Positions 9,229 through 20,100 of a stretch of DNA of 64,000 nt are shown here, one piece after another. The notes below the pieces were generated by a model. It did not search any database and had not been told where the DNA came from. It saw only the letters and a list, made by a program, of their open reading frames with translations. The stretch is taken from positions 62,001 through 126,000 of the forward strand of contig NZ_SODM01000005.1 of the NCBI RefSeq assembly GCF_004368785.1. The letters run 5' to 3'. This stretch comes from Flavobacterium sp. 270. GTDB lineage: Bacteria > Bacteroidota > Bacteroidia > Flavobacteriales > Flavobacteriaceae. The position numbers and the translations under genes were made by a program. Position 1 is the first letter of the stretch; each line of letters begins with the position of its first letter.

Positions 9229-10035
9229 TTATTCGTCTTCTTTAGCAGAAGGATCGTTTCTGTGAAATAGTTTATTATTTACTTTTTTGAATAAGTTATT
9301 AAAGGTAAGTGTAAGTGAAGCTGCATTTATAATTTGATTTCCGTTATTTCTTGGGAGATATTCATTCGCATAAGTGATTTCAAGTTGAGTATCATCATTA
9401 AATAAATATCCTGCTCCGATATTAAGTCGATTACGGTCAAAGAAGCTTTCGCCGGTTACTTTTGTTCCAGATTTAAAGAATATTTCATCAGAAGCTATTC
9501 CGTAAATAACTCCTTTTCTAAGAACTTTACCATTGATTGGTTGCAAATATTTAAGCTGCTGTCTGTACCGTAATACATTTTCGTAATCTTGATCTTCGTT
9601 TTTAATATGTCTAACCTCTAATCGCGATCTTGTGCTTAATGTGTATCCTATTTTATGAAAATAATAAGTTCCTTGTAGTGAAAATCTCCATTCCGGTGAT
9701 TTGAACTGTCCAATTTCCGGAACATCTTTATTGTCATAATAGGCTATAAAAGCAGATGCTTTCCATCTTGGAGTTAAATAATAATTTCCCCAAACTCTAA
9801 AAGATTTTTGGGTGTTATTGGTAAACATTTTTGAAGATGATTCTGTGCTGCTGTATGAATTTGCAAAGTCTAATTCTGTAGACCATTTTTCAGTTATGGC
9901 TCTGGTAAACTGAAGTTCGTTCCAAGATTGGCTATAAGAAGTATTTTGTCCATAACAGTAACTGGTTAGAACCGTTATGGACAATATTGTAAGGGTTTTT
10001 TTTATTGATAGGTTTATGAAAGAATAAATATGCAT
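9229..10035 (-). CDS. DUF2490 domain outer-membrane-type protein
   Basis: A 268-residue exported beta-barrel-like protein. The N terminus (MHIYSFINLSIKKTLTILSITVLTSYCYGQ) holds a signal peptide that is long for the type. Then comes SWNELQFTRAITEKWSTELD, the opening of DUF2490, followed by alternating hydrophobic strands (RVWGNYYLTPRWKASAFIAY, TQLEITYANEYLP). DUF2490 proteins are common in Bacteroidota and are predicted small outer-membrane barrels of unknown role. The last residues (HRNDPSAKEDE) are not a typical barrel terminus, so a short periplasmic tail is likely. It lies 46 bases downstream of rlmB on the same strand. Confidence 0.75.
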   Translation of the reverse strand: MHIYSFINLSIKKTLTILSITVLTSYCYGQNTSYSQSWNELQFTRAITEKWSTELDFANSYSSTESSSKMFTNNTQKSFRVWGNYYLTPRWKASAFIAYYDNKDVPEIGQFKSPEWRFSLQGTYYFHKIGYTLSTRSRLEVRHIKNEDQDYENVLRYRQQLKYLQPINGKVLRKGVIYGIASDEIFFKSGTKVTGESFFDRNRLNIGAGYLFNDDTQLEITYANEYLPRNNGNQIINAASLTLTFNNLFKKVNNKLFHRNDPSAKEDE

Positions 10036-10081
10036 TTGATTTAAAATTACAATTATTCAGACCAATCTCAAGCATACTATT

Positions 10082-10816
10082 TTAGCTTCTCTGACGAACA
10101 GTTTCGTATAAAAATGCGCCACAGGCAACTGATACATTCAATGATCCAATGGATCCAAACATAGGCAGTTTTGCTTTTTCGTCAACAATTTTTAAAACAG
10201 AAGGGTTGATTCCTCTGTCTTCAGATCCCATTATAATTGCCACAGGTTCATTTAGTGATACATCATAAATAGTTTGTTCTGTTTTTTCAGTAGCGGCAAC
10301 AGTTTTAATTCCAGATCCCTGAAGATAAAATATTGCATCTTTAATATGTTCAACTTTGCAAATCGGAACATTAAAAACCGCACCAGCAGAAGTTTTAACA
10401 GTGTCTCCGTTTACAGGAGCAGAACCCGCTTTTTGAACAATGATTCCGTTTACACCAGTACATTCAGCAGTTCTAATAATAGCACCAAAATTTCTTGCAT
10501 CAGATATTTGATCTAATATTAAGAATAATGGTTTTGCTCCAGACTCAATAGTTGATTCAACTAAATGTTCTAGATCTATAAATCCAATAGGAGATATTGT
10601 AGCTACAGCGCCTTGGTGATTATTTGGAGTTAAGCGATTAAGTTTTTCTACAGGAACATAAGAAAAATTAATGTTAGCGCGTTTCATCACCTTCATTAAA
10701 TCTTTCATTAATTCGCTAGAAATTTCTTTTTGTATAAATACTTTATCTACTTCTTTACCAGCTTGAATTGCTTCTATAATGGCTCTAATTCCAAATATTT
10801 GATGTTCTTTTTCCAT
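10082..10816 (-). CDS. rlmB: 23S rRNA (guanosine-2'-O-)-methyltransferase, TrmH/SpoU family
   Basis: A 244-residue SPOUT methyltransferase with an N-terminal substrate-binding domain (FGIRAIIEAIQAGKEVDKVF, then NNHQGAVATI). The knotted catalytic domain carries motif 1 LDQISDARNFGAIIRTAE, motif 2 IIMGSEDRGINP and motif 3 LPMFGSIGSLNVSVACGAF. This is the RlmB arrangement, which methylates the ribose of G2251 in the peptidyl-transferase centre of 23S rRNA. A minus-strand TATATTTG (plus 10821-10828) sits 4 bases before the ATG, with TTTT 19 bases further upstream. Confidence 0.9.
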   Translation of the reverse strand: MEKEHQIFGIRAIIEAIQAGKEVDKVFIQKEISSELMKDLMKVMKRANINFSYVPVEKLNRLTPNNHQGAVATISPIGFIDLEHLVESTIESGAKPLFLILDQISDARNFGAIIRTAECTGVNGIIVQKAGSAPVNGDTVKTSAGAVFNVPICKVEHIKDAIFYLQGSGIKTVAATEKTEQTIYDVSLNEPVAIIMGSEDRGINPSVLKIVDEKAKLPMFGSIGSLNVSVACGAFLYETVRQRS

Positions 10817-10820
10817 ACCG

Positions 10821-10851
10821 CAAATATAGGTATAATGTTTACAAAAAAAAA
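10821..10851 (-). promoter_or_regulatory. Candidate promoter of rlmB
   Basis: On the minus strand, TATATTTG (plus 10821-10828) matches the Bacteroidota -7 element TAnnTTTG. A T-rich -33 region (plus 10848-10851) lies 19 bases upstream, overlapping the T tract of the susD terminator. The start codon is 4 bases downstream of the -7 element. Confidence 0.5.
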
Positions 10852-10876
10852 CCGCTCTGAATTAACAGAGCGGTTT
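10842..10876 (-). terminator. Intrinsic terminator of the first susC/susD operon
   Basis: ACCGCTCTG (10851-10859) pairs with CAGAGCGGT (10866-10874). On the minus strand a run of nine T (plus 10842-10850 as A) follows. It closes the susC-susD transcript just before rlmB. Confidence 0.88.
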
Positions 10877-10901
10877 AATATATTTTATAGTTTTTAAACT
10901 A

Positions 10902-12296
10902 TTATTTATCCCACCAAACAGGAGTAGTTACATTACTAACTACAGTTGCATTAGCGTTGTATTGTCTTTCTTCAACTGGAGTTGGAAGTCTTACAGGAAT
11001 AGTTTTGGTATTAGATGCTTGGTTTGGAACCAAAGCAGGGAATCCAGTTCTTCTGTAATCATTAAATGGCTCCATAGTTAAGAAAAGCGCAATGTATTTT
11101 TGTTGAATAATTGTAGCTAAATTAGCAGTTGTAGTCGCAGCAGCTAAGAAAGCTGGAGTTGGAGCAGCACCTGTTACTTTTAAAACTGATGCAGTTACAG
11201 CAGCTTGTAAAGCAGGTTTAGCATCTTGTCCAAGTCTAAATCTAGCTTCAGCTTCGATGAATTTAGCTTCAGCATAAGTTACCATTCCTACAGGAGATGC
11301 GGCACTTGCATATGCTGGTCCGATATATGAAGTAACAATGTTTGCTTGATCATCTGCAGCGTTTCCTACGTATGTTGGAACTATTGGAGGTGTAGGCTTG
11401 TTTTTAGCAATCGAAAATGGTAATCTAGGATCTGCGTTGTTTATTAATTGATCTACAAAGTATTTACCAGTTTTTAAATAATTTGGACGACTTTGCTCAA
11501 ATGCAAACCATTGGTTAAGACCATTTGAAGTACCTGGAAAAAATGCATTAGCATCATCAGCATTTGATGTAATTCCAGATGCAGTTATTGCATCTAGTGC
11601 TTTTTGAGCAGCTCCAGTATCTACTTGAGATAGTCTTAATGCGAATCTAGCTTTTAAAACGTAAGCAATTTTAATCCATTTTTGAGTATCACCACCAAAA
11701 ACAAAATCATCATCTTCAGGAAGAGTAAGGTTACTTGCTTCTGGTTTTTTTAGATTAACAATAGCTTCATCTAAAATAGACTGTAATCTTTGATAGATTT
11801 CTTGCTGCGTATTGTATTTAGGTGATTTAATTCCTTCTTCAGCTCTAAAAGCTTCATCATAAGGAACGTCTCCAAACATATCTGTAGCGTAGCTAAGGTT
11901 TAATGCTGTCAATACTTGACCCATACCATTGTAGTATGGATATTGAGCAGCAAAGTCACGAGATAAGATATGACCACTTACTAATGTAGTACCGTAAAGA
12001 GTATTCCACTCATTTGTTACGTCATTTTCAGTAACAATATAACGTGCAATAGGTCCCATTTGTCCAACATCTGTACCAGCTAACTGCTGTGTAAAAATAC
12101 CAGCATTTCTAATTAACCCACTAGTGTGAGTAGAGAAGGTCGAAACTTCCATAGCAGACAACAATAAAGAAGGTGTTGTTTTTATTGGAGAGTTTGGGTT
12201 TTCGTTAAAGGTGTCTAATTCTGTCTGGCAGCCTGCTAGTAAACCAATACTAAGTGCAGATAGAATTATACTTTTTATATGTTTTTTCATTTTCAT
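10902..12296 (-). CDS. SusD/RagB-like nutrient-binding outer-membrane lipoprotein (pair 1)
   Basis: SusD-like proteins form the surface lid over a SusC TonB-dependent transporter and capture the substrate. This 464-residue protein has a lipoprotein signal with lipobox LLAGC (Cys23). Its helical core matches the SusD-like_2 group, with NLSYATDMFGDVPYDEAF and a nearby PKYNTQQEIYQRLQSILDEA, then KWIKIAYVLKARFALRL (TPR-like helices) and the C-terminal FNDYRRTGFPAL motif. It starts 12 bases after the susC stop. The ligand cannot be read from sequence, and no glycosidase, lyase, protease or sulfatase gene sits nearby. Confidence 0.92.
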   Translation of the reverse strand: MKMKKHIKSIILSALSIGLLAGCQTELDTFNENPNSPIKTTPSLLLSAMEVSTFSTHTSGLIRNAGIFTQQLAGTDVGQMGPIARYIVTENDVTNEWNTLYGTTLVSGHILSRDFAAQYPYYNGMGQVLTALNLSYATDMFGDVPYDEAFRAEEGIKSPKYNTQQEIYQRLQSILDEAIVNLKKPEASNLTLPEDDDFVFGGDTQKWIKIAYVLKARFALRLSQVDTGAAQKALDAITASGITSNADDANAFFPGTSNGLNQWFAFEQSRPNYLKTGKYFVDQLINNADPRLPFSIAKNKPTPPIVPTYVGNAADDQANIVTSYIGPAYASAASPVGMVTYAEAKFIEAEARFRLGQDAKPALQAAVTASVLKVTGAAPTPAFLAAATTTANLATIIQQKYIALFLTMEPFNDYRRTGFPALVPNQASNTKTIPVRLPTPVEERQYNANATVVSNVTTPVWWDK

Positions 12297-12308
12297 TGTA
12301 TTTTTAGA

Positions 12309-15300
12309 TTAAAAACCTACTTTTAGGCTCATTATGAATGATTTACTACCTGGATTGTTAAAGTAATCTAATCCATTGATTTTTGATCCGGCACCAGTTA
12401 AACTAGTTTCAGGGTCAACACCTTTGTAGTTAGTATCCAGCCATAAGTTTCTTCCTGTGAAAGAGATTTGTGCACTGCTGATTGCAGGGAATTGTTTTAC
12501 ATTAAAATCGTAGCTTAACGTAACATCACGAAGTCTAACCCAGTTAACATCTGTTACTGCTTCTTCAGCAGCTCCACCACCATCTCCTAAGTATTGTTGG
12601 AAATAGCTTTTTGCACTAATTGCAGTAGTATTAGGCGTTCCGTCATCTTTAACACCTTCAATTACGTAAGTACGCTCTCTATCTGCAGATTCTTCAGAGA
12701 TACCAAAGTTATGTAATCTTGCTAATGTACCATTGTACACTACACCACCATGTCTAATATCTAATAAAGCAGATAATGTTACTCTTTTGTATGAGAAAGT
12801 ATTTCTAATTCCACCTGTCCAGTCCGGAGCAGAGTTTCCTAAGTTTCCTGTTTCATCTGCAATAACAGGTAAACCATTAGAACCAATAATTTTGTTACCA
12901 TTAGCATCACGAGCCCATTTTGTTCCGAAAAAACTTCCTAAAGGTTGTCCTTTTACTGCATAGTAACCAATAGAATTAAAAGCTGATTCAACAGATACTT
13001 CGTCTAATTCTCCTGAAATGTCAATTACTTTGTTTACGTTCTTAGCCCAGTTTAGGTTAATGTTCCATTGAAATGGGTTAGCTTTTTTGAAAATGTCATA
13101 ACCAAATTCAACTTCAATACCTTTATTTACTAATTCCGCAGCATTTCTGTAATCTATAGCAAAACCTGTAGATTGAGGTAGAGGAACATTGATTAATAAG
13201 TCTTTAGAAGTTTTGTAGTACAAGTTGATATCTGCTGTTAAGCGATTTTCAAGAAATTTAGCACTTAATCCAAGATCATGCCCTAACACTCTTTCTGGTT
13301 TTAAGTTTTGATTTCCTAATATTCCTGAAGGAGACATTCCATTTATTCCATTATAAGGGAAACTTAAACCATCTGTAAATCCATCAGTCATAAATGGCTG
13401 CGCATAAGTACTAATAGTAGAATAAGGTGCTGGAGCAATACCAACTTCACCGTAACCATAGCTAAATTTTACGTAATTAGCCCAGTCAAAAGTATTAGAT
13501 GCAATCCAAGATGCAGTTCCTGAAGGGAAGATTGCACTGTTTACGTTTGTACCATAAGTTGAAGACCATTCTTTACGAACTGTACCAGCAAGGAAAATTT
13601 GATCTTTAATATCGAATTCTACTTGACCGAAAACCGCTCTAGAAATTGTGTTTACTTCACTATTAGAAGCATAAAGTTGAGTTGCATTACTTAAGTTGTA
13701 TAATCCTCTTACAGCAAGTTCTTTACCTCTAGAGAATACACTTAAGTATTGAGATGAACGTAAGTTAAGACCAGCTGTATAGTTGATCTTTAACCAATCA
13801 GTTTTTAATGGAATTAAACCAGTAGCAATTAAATCTCCATAAAATTCTTTGTTTGTAATGCTGTTGAATGCAACTTCACCAATTCCACCTAAATTATCTC
13901 CATTAGAAGATATAGCGTAGATTTGTTTACGTGCGTCAGAATAAGCATCAATACCACCTTTGGCAGTTAAGTTTAACCAGTCTGCATGGTTGTAAGTTAA
14001 GTAGATGTTACCTAAAACACGATTTACATCACTTGTAGCAGGGTTTTCATTTACGGTGAAATATGGGTTATCATAAGCAGCAACGTAGTTTTTGTTGTTC
14101 CCTTCTACATCAATATAATCTCTAAGATCGTAGTTGTTTACAGAACGTAATAAACTTAACATTACACCAGATACATTACTTCCGTTTTGAACTAATGTAT
14201 TTGTTGTACGTGTATATTGCATACTAGCTCCAGCTTTCCAGCTTTCACTTAATTTTAAATCTCCAACAAGTCTAATTGTATTTCTTTTTAAACCTGTTTC
14301 AGGAATCATACCTGTTTGACTTACGTTTCCATAAGAAGCTCTAAATGTTGCTTTGTCATCTCCGCCGTAAAAAGCGATATTGTTGTTGTAAGTAAGACCT
14401 TCTTGGAAGAAGTTTCCAACGTTATCATATACAGGAATTCCTAATGACGCTGCACTAGGACCCCAGCTTTGAGGTGATGCTGGGTTAAGATCTACTCCGT
14501 TTACACCCTGTACGTATTTAGATTGTCTTGCTGGTAATTGACTTACTTTGTCAATAGCCAAAGATGTTGTGAAATCGATTCCTAAACCTCTTTGAGCTTT
14601 ACCTTTTTTAGTCGTATAAATAATAACTCCATTTCCAGCTCTAGCACCGTATAATGCTGCTGCTGCTGGTCCTTTAAGGATTGTTACATTTTCGATATCA
14701 TTAGGGTTGATATCTAATCCTCTGTTTGAGTTGTTAATACCAGATAAGTTTGCATTAAATGGATTATCTCCTGCAGTAGTCTGATCTGTACTGTTGTCAA
14801 TTGGAATACCATCAACTACAATTAATGGATCTGTTGACCCTGTAATTGTATTTAAACCTCTAATAATAATTTTACTAGATGCTCCAGGAGTTCCTCCAGA
14901 ACCAATTACTTGTACACCTGCTGCTTTTCCAGCCAATGCCTGAAGTACGTTTTGCTCACCAGATTTAGTGATTTCGTCTGCAGTTACTTTAGATACAGCG
15001 TATCCAAGTTTTTTCTCGTCTTTTTTGATACCAAGTGCAGTTACAACCACACCTTCTAATTCTACTGAATCATCTTTTAACTTTACAGCGAGTGATGTTG
15101 AAGTAGCTGCTACTTCTTGAGATTTCATCCCGATGTAGCTAAATACCAAGATTTGGCTTGGTGATGCTTTGATAGAGAATTTACCATCAAAGTCAGATTG
15201 CGTTCCTGTCTTTGTTCCTTTGATTAATACACTAACACCCGGTAAAGGCATTCCTGAATTATCAGAAACTGTTCCAGAAACAGCTCTTTCTTGCGCGAAA

Positions 15301-15359
15301 GTAAGTTGCGCAACTAGTACTAATAAAAGTACTAAGAATCCATTGAACTTTAGTTTCAT
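12309..15359 (-). CDS. SusC/RagA family TonB-linked outer-membrane transporter (pair 1)
   Basis: A 1016-residue TonB-dependent importer. The signal peptide (MKLKFNGFLVLLLVLVAQLTFAQ) is followed by a carboxypeptidase-D-like regulatory domain (SGMPLPGVSVLIKGTKTGTQ, about 33-52), the SusC hallmark LEGVVVTALGIKKDEK (about 101-116), and a plug domain with IRGLNTITGSTDPLIVVDG and VTILKGPAAAALYGARAGNG. A 22-strand barrel ends at ...SFIMSLKVGF with the terminal Phe. No STN domain is present, so ECF-type signalling through this protein is not indicated. Its first ~110 residues are almost the same as those of the second SusC, whereas the plug and barrel differ, pointing to duplication and divergence for a different substrate. 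Confidence 0.95.
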   Translation of the reverse strand: MKLKFNGFLVLLLVLVAQLTFAQERAVSGTVSDNSGMPLPGVSVLIKGTKTGTQSDFDGKFSIKASPSQILVFSYIGMKSQEVAATSTSLAVKLKDDSVELEGVVVTALGIKKDEKKLGYAVSKVTADEITKSGEQNVLQALAGKAAGVQVIGSGGTPGASSKIIIRGLNTITGSTDPLIVVDGIPIDNSTDQTTAGDNPFNANLSGINNSNRGLDINPNDIENVTILKGPAAAALYGARAGNGVIIYTTKKGKAQRGLGIDFTTSLAIDKVSQLPARQSKYVQGVNGVDLNPASPQSWGPSAASLGIPVYDNVGNFFQEGLTYNNNIAFYGGDDKATFRASYGNVSQTGMIPETGLKRNTIRLVGDLKLSESWKAGASMQYTRTTNTLVQNGSNVSGVMLSLLRSVNNYDLRDYIDVEGNNKNYVAAYDNPYFTVNENPATSDVNRVLGNIYLTYNHADWLNLTAKGGIDAYSDARKQIYAISSNGDNLGGIGEVAFNSITNKEFYGDLIATGLIPLKTDWLKINYTAGLNLRSSQYLSVFSRGKELAVRGLYNLSNATQLYASNSEVNTISRAVFGQVEFDIKDQIFLAGTVRKEWSSTYGTNVNSAIFPSGTASWIASNTFDWANYVKFSYGYGEVGIAPAPYSTISTYAQPFMTDGFTDGLSFPYNGINGMSPSGILGNQNLKPERVLGHDLGLSAKFLENRLTADINLYYKTSKDLLINVPLPQSTGFAIDYRNAAELVNKGIEVEFGYDIFKKANPFQWNINLNWAKNVNKVIDISGELDEVSVESAFNSIGYYAVKGQPLGSFFGTKWARDANGNKIIGSNGLPVIADETGNLGNSAPDWTGGIRNTFSYKRVTLSALLDIRHGGVVYNGTLARLHNFGISEESADRERTYVIEGVKDDGTPNTTAISAKSYFQQYLGDGGGAAEEAVTDVNWVRLRDVTLSYDFNVKQFPAISSAQISFTGRNLWLDTNYKGVDPETSLTGAGSKINGLDYFNNPGSKSFIMSLKVGF

Positions 15360-15367
15360 TTTTAAAT

Positions 15368-15413
15368 ATTTTGAATTAGTATCGCAAAACTCTTAATAAT
15401 TCGTTAACTTTCC
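15368..15413 (-). promoter_or_regulatory. Conserved block upstream of susC 1 (candidate promoter and leader)
   Basis: On the minus strand the block begins GGAAAGTTAACGAATTATTA and ends ATACTAATTCAAAAT, about 9 bases before the ATG. The same two halves occur upstream of the second susC at the same 26-base offset. No TAnnTTTG is present in it. The GGAA at about 50 bases before the start codon would fit an alternative (ECF-type, GGAAC) -35 box, but that is inference. Confidence 0.55.
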
Positions 15414-15613
15414 TAATATAGTTCACTTTTTTTTTAGTTAAATTATGATTTCACAATAAGATATTGTTTTTTTATAGTTAAAAAATGTGCGTAAATCTCA
15501 TATTCGTAATTTATTGATCTAAATATGACAATAATGAAATATATTCTAATTGTTTAAAATGTTAAATTTTAAGATGTGGTATGTTTAATTGCTGTTTTTT
15601 ATAACTTTTATAC

Positions 15614-15645
15614 AAAAAAAGCCACCCAAATGAGGGTGGCTTTTT
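15614..15645 (-). terminator. Intrinsic terminator of the second susC/susD operon
   Basis: GCCACCC (15621-15627) pairs with GGGTGGC (15634-15640) around a 6-base loop. It is flanked by A7 on the left and T5 on the right, so it can work on the minus strand after the second susD. Confidence 0.85.
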
Positions 15646-15663
15646 CTTAAAATTGACTTTTAT

Positions 15664-17124
15664 CTAAAATTTATCCCAAAATAACTTGGTTGTTACGTCA
15701 TCTCCGCCAATGGCAGCACTAGCTGCTGTGTAGCTGGCTTTGTTTAATGATTGTTCTATAATAGGATATGTATAACGTACTGGAATGTCAGAAACTGCAT
15801 CTGCAGGAGCAACTAAAACTGGAAAATCCAATCTTCTGTAAGTGGAGTATCCTTCAAACGAATTGTTGTAATAGGCAATCCAAGCTTGATTTCCAATTTT
15901 TTGTTTCCAATTTGTTCCTGCGGTTGCATATGCTACTGCCGGATTCGCTAAATAGGTAGTTGCTTCAGCTTGAGTTCCTCCCCAATCTAATATTGATGCT
16001 GTAATTGCAGCATTATAATGACTGGCCGCATCTGCAGGAGTTCCAAATAAAGATCTTTCGGCAGCCTCTGCTAGTAAAAATTCAGTTCCAGCATAATCTA
16101 AAATAGTTCCTGAGAAATCTGGCAATTGCATTGTTGGAGAAATGTGTGTGTAATTTGCGAATGAATTACTACCTCCATTTGTACCACCAATATATTCTAC
16201 ATCTGGTGTACTTTTATCGTCAACATTATTATCGAAATATTTAGAACGTCTTGGATCCTTCAAAGTATTCATTACATTTATTAATGTACTTGTTGGAACA
16301 AAATCTGAACGTCCGCTCGCAACTAAATCTACATATAAAGGATTAGTATTTGGAGTTGCAGTTAAATATTTGAAATCAGCGTTGTCATCATTAGAAGTGA
16401 AAACAAATGGAGCAGCACTTGCTACAGTTGCTTTTGCTAATGCAGATTCGGTAGTAACGTCTGAAATTGTAATTCCTAATCTTAATTTTAAAGTATTAGC
16501 AAATTTAACCCATTTAGCGACATCACCATTATAGATTCTGTCATTACCTCCAAAGCTTGCACCAGAAGGGTTTAAATTTGTAATAGCTTTATTTAATCTT
16601 GTAATTAGATCTTTATAGATTGTTAAACCATCATCATACTTAGGCGTTTTATAAGTTAAATTTAACGCTTGAGAATAGGGTACATCTCCAAAAGTCTCTA
16701 CTAAAATTGCATAAGTGTATACATTTAAAACTTCAATTATCGCAAGCTTATTTTGCTTGTCTAATGGATTTTCTGTCAATCCAAGTGGTGTATCTGTAAT
16801 GTTTTTTGCACTTTGATCTAAATCTTTAAGTACATCTTTATATAAATACTGCCAATGTTGTTCTGGAATGGTTCTCGTAACTAAGTCATAGTTACTTTCA
16901 TCCGTATATACAGTTTCTGTCCAATATTGATTAATTAATCTAAAAATATTGTCATTTACATTGGTGCTCACCATTTGATCTACCAAACTTTTTTGTGCAC
17001 TTGTAAATAGAACTTCGCCAGGGACATTTGCCGGGTCTTTTACGTTTACGTTTAATTTTTCTAAATCATCCGAACAAGACGCTAAGGTTGCTGCGGTTAT
17101 TAGAATTAAAAATATCTTTTTCAT
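15664..17124 (-). CDS. SusD/RagB-like nutrient-binding outer-membrane lipoprotein (pair 2)
   Basis: A 486-residue SusD-like_2 lipoprotein with lipobox TLASC (Cys17). Family features include NQYWTETVYTDESNYDL near residue 66, YAILVETFGDVPYSQAL, a PKYDDGLTIYKDLITRLNKA segment, KWVKFANTLKLRLGI, and YSTYRRLDFPVL near the C terminus. It is more like SusD pair 1 in layout than in residues, so the two pairs probably have different ligands. It begins 11 bases after its SusC partner. Confidence 0.92.
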   Translation of the reverse strand: MKKIFLILITAATLASCSDDLEKLNVNVKDPANVPGEVLFTSAQKSLVDQMVSTNVNDNIFRLINQYWTETVYTDESNYDLVTRTIPEQHWQYLYKDVLKDLDQSAKNITDTPLGLTENPLDKQNKLAIIEVLNVYTYAILVETFGDVPYSQALNLTYKTPKYDDGLTIYKDLITRLNKAITNLNPSGASFGGNDRIYNGDVAKWVKFANTLKLRLGITISDVTTESALAKATVASAAPFVFTSNDDNADFKYLTATPNTNPLYVDLVASGRSDFVPTSTLINVMNTLKDPRRSKYFDNNVDDKSTPDVEYIGGTNGGSNSFANYTHISPTMQLPDFSGTILDYAGTEFLLAEAAERSLFGTPADAASHYNAAITASILDWGGTQAEATTYLANPAVAYATAGTNWKQKIGNQAWIAYYNNSFEGYSTYRRLDFPVLVAPADAVSDIPVRYTYPIIEQSLNKASYTAASAAIGGDDVTTKLFWDKF

Positions 17125-17135
17125 GATTTCTTTTT

Positions 17136-20100
17136 TTAGAATTGGATTTTAATGTTGAAGCTAATGTCTCTTGTAGATGGTAAAGATCCTGTTGAGTAGC
17201 CTTGTAAGTTACCAGCACCTAATCCTGATTCAGGATCTGCATCTGGTAAGTTTTTGTGAATAATCCAAAGGTTGGTTCCAACAATACTGAAAGTCATTCC
17301 GTTCATGAAAGTATCTTTAAGAACTTTTTCTGTAAGTGAATATGAAATCGCAGTTTGTCTTAATTTAATGTAGCTTGCATCATATACAAAAGCTTCATCT
17401 GGTAATCCTCTTCTGTATCCTTGAGCTCCAAATCGGCTTGCTTCAATTCTTGTTGTATTTGCAGTTCCGTCTGGGTTTACACCTGGATTAATAAATCCAC
17501 CACTATCACTTCCTGAAGTTAATGGATTTCTAACAGGGTTTCCTAGTTCATTTGTAAAGGCAGTATCATCATATAAACCTGTTGCTAAACCATAGTAACG
17601 GTCTAAAGAAAATATTTGTCCTCCTTTTTGCATATCAATTAAGAATTCAAGCGAAAAGTTTTTGTATGTAAATTTATTATTAAGACCTCCAGTCCATTCT
17701 GGGTTTGCATTTCCGATTGCATTATCAGAAGTTGAAGTTTTAATATATTGACCATTTGTAGGGTCAACAACTCTTTGTCCGTTTAAGTAAGTATATTGAG
17801 TACCGTAAATTACTCCGTAAGGCTGACCAACAGCTGCGTTAATTGTAACTCCACCTTGGAAAGAACCTAATTGTAAGTTATCAATACCATCTAAAAGATT
17901 TAATACTTTGTTTCTGTTTCTGGCCCAGTTTAAGTTAACATCCCATGAAAAATTGGCTGTTTTTACTGGTGTACCATTTAAAGAAACCTCAATACCTTTG
18001 TTTTCAATTTCTCCTGCATTAATCAATTCATATAAGTAACCAGTTGAAGATGTTAGTCTTAATGGAATAATTTGGTCAATAGAATTAGATTTGTAATAAG
18101 AAACGTCTAATCCTAATCTCTTTTTAAAGAATGATAATTCTATACCAGCTTCGTAACTTTTAGTTTTCTCTGGTTTTAGATTTGGATTGTTTTTAGTGTC
18201 TTTTACAGATGCAGATCCAGCTCCAATTGCTGTGTTTACTGCATACGTATCTAAGATTCTGTCAAAACCAGGGCTATTTCCAACTTCTGCATAATTAAGT
18301 CTTACTTTTCCAAATGAGAACCAATCTGCTTTTATGAATTTTGAAAATACAAAACTTGATGAAACAGAAGGGTAGTAGTAAGAACTATTAGCTTCCGGAA
18401 GAGTTGAAGAGTGATCTCTTCTGATAGTTCCTTCTAAAAATAGAAAATCATCATATCCTAAAGAAGCACTTCCGTAAATACCGTCAACTCCTATTGCTTC
18501 GTCTCTTTCTATTGGAGCAAGCATCGGAGCGGCTGTGTTTTGTAAAGCATACAATCCAGGAATAGCAAGTCCACCATTCGTTGCAGCCCATATTGAGTTA
18601 TAGTAACTTCTTCTAACGTTTACACCGACAACTCCTTTTAAATTTAATTTTGTTGTTAAATCTGTATTATAATTTAACATAAAATCATAGTTGTATTCGC
18701 TGAAACCAATGTTTCTTCTAGAATATCCAGATGGAGCTGGGTTTCTGTTAAGACTTCCATCGCCTCCGCCAGTACCAATACCAAAGTTTGAAGGTACACT
18801 TCCTACGGCTCTTCTTTCTTCTTGAATCTCATCATAAGTATCTACAGACATTCTTCCGTAAGCATCTAACCAGCTTGCAACTTTATAGTTTAAAGATACA
18901 TTACCAATAAATCTGTTTCTACTGTCTGATTCGTAATTCTCGTAACGTTGGAAATAAGGGTTGTCCCAGAAAATTGGAGTAGAATTTGTAGTCGAGTTAG
19001 GGTTCCATGACACGTTTCTTCCAGTTAATTCATAAGCTTGTTTTAAGCCTTTAATGTCAACGTTTGTTTGCCACCATTGTCTAAAGTTACCGGCAATGTT
19101 GTCGTTGTATCCTGTAGTATTTCTACCAATTGTACTAGTTCTTGTAAAGTTTCCGTATCCTGCTACAGTTAATTTGTCGTTAATTAGCGTAGATGCGTTT
19201 AAAGTAATAGTATTTCTTTTCAAAGTACTGTTAGGTAAAAGACCTTTTTGATCAAGGTTGTTTATTCCTAATCTTAAATAACCGTTTTCAAGTCCTTTGT
19301 CTATCGAAACTGAATTTGTTAAAGCCAATGGTTTTTCAAAAAATGTTATAGGGCCATTTTTTGCTGCAATCCATGGAGTAGCTTTCATGTAGTTAGGAGA
19401 TTCAGGATAAAAAGCATCCCATTGATACACCAATAAATTTGGATCAAAAGCCTGTCCGTATGATGCATCTTCTGTTAATGGAGTTACGTTGTCTAAGACA
19501 CCGTCTCCATCAATATCCTTGTGATCAAGATACGAATCTTCGTCTGGACCATAATACGGACCATAACCACCACCGTATTGTTTTTGATATTTGATAAAAG
19601 TACTTTTATCAACAGAACCCATAGTCACACCAGAGTTTACTGTTATAGAATATCCTTTTCCTTTTTTGTTTCCTTTTTTAGTTGTAATTACAACAACACC
19701 GTTTGCTGCTCTAGATCCATATAATGCACTTGCAGCTGATCCTTTAAGTACGTTTATAGATTCAATGTCTTCTGGGTTAATATCAGATGCGGCACTTCCG
19801 TAGTCATAACCTGCTCCTGATTGTTCTTGATCTCTTGAGTTTGAATTGTTGTTACTTACCGGAACTCCATCAATTACAAATAAAGCTTGATTGTTTCCAG
19901 TCAATGAGGCATTTCCTCTAATTACGATATTAGTAGAACCTCCAAAATTTGTTGTTCTCTTAACTTGTACACCAGAAACTTTACCAGAAATAGAGTTTAC
20001 AAAGTTGTCACTTTTAACAGCCGATAAACTTTCTCCTTTTACTTCCTGCGTCGCATATCCAAGTGATTTTTTTTCTCTAGATAAACCTAATGCTGTTACA

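Larger units (their letters stand above)
15360..15663. other. Spacer between the two SusC/SusD operons
   Basis: These 304 bases contain no gene. From left to right they hold the conserved upstream block of the first susC (15368-15413), an AT-rich stretch without recognisable features (about 15420-15600), and the terminator of the second operon (15614-15645). Confidence 0.7.
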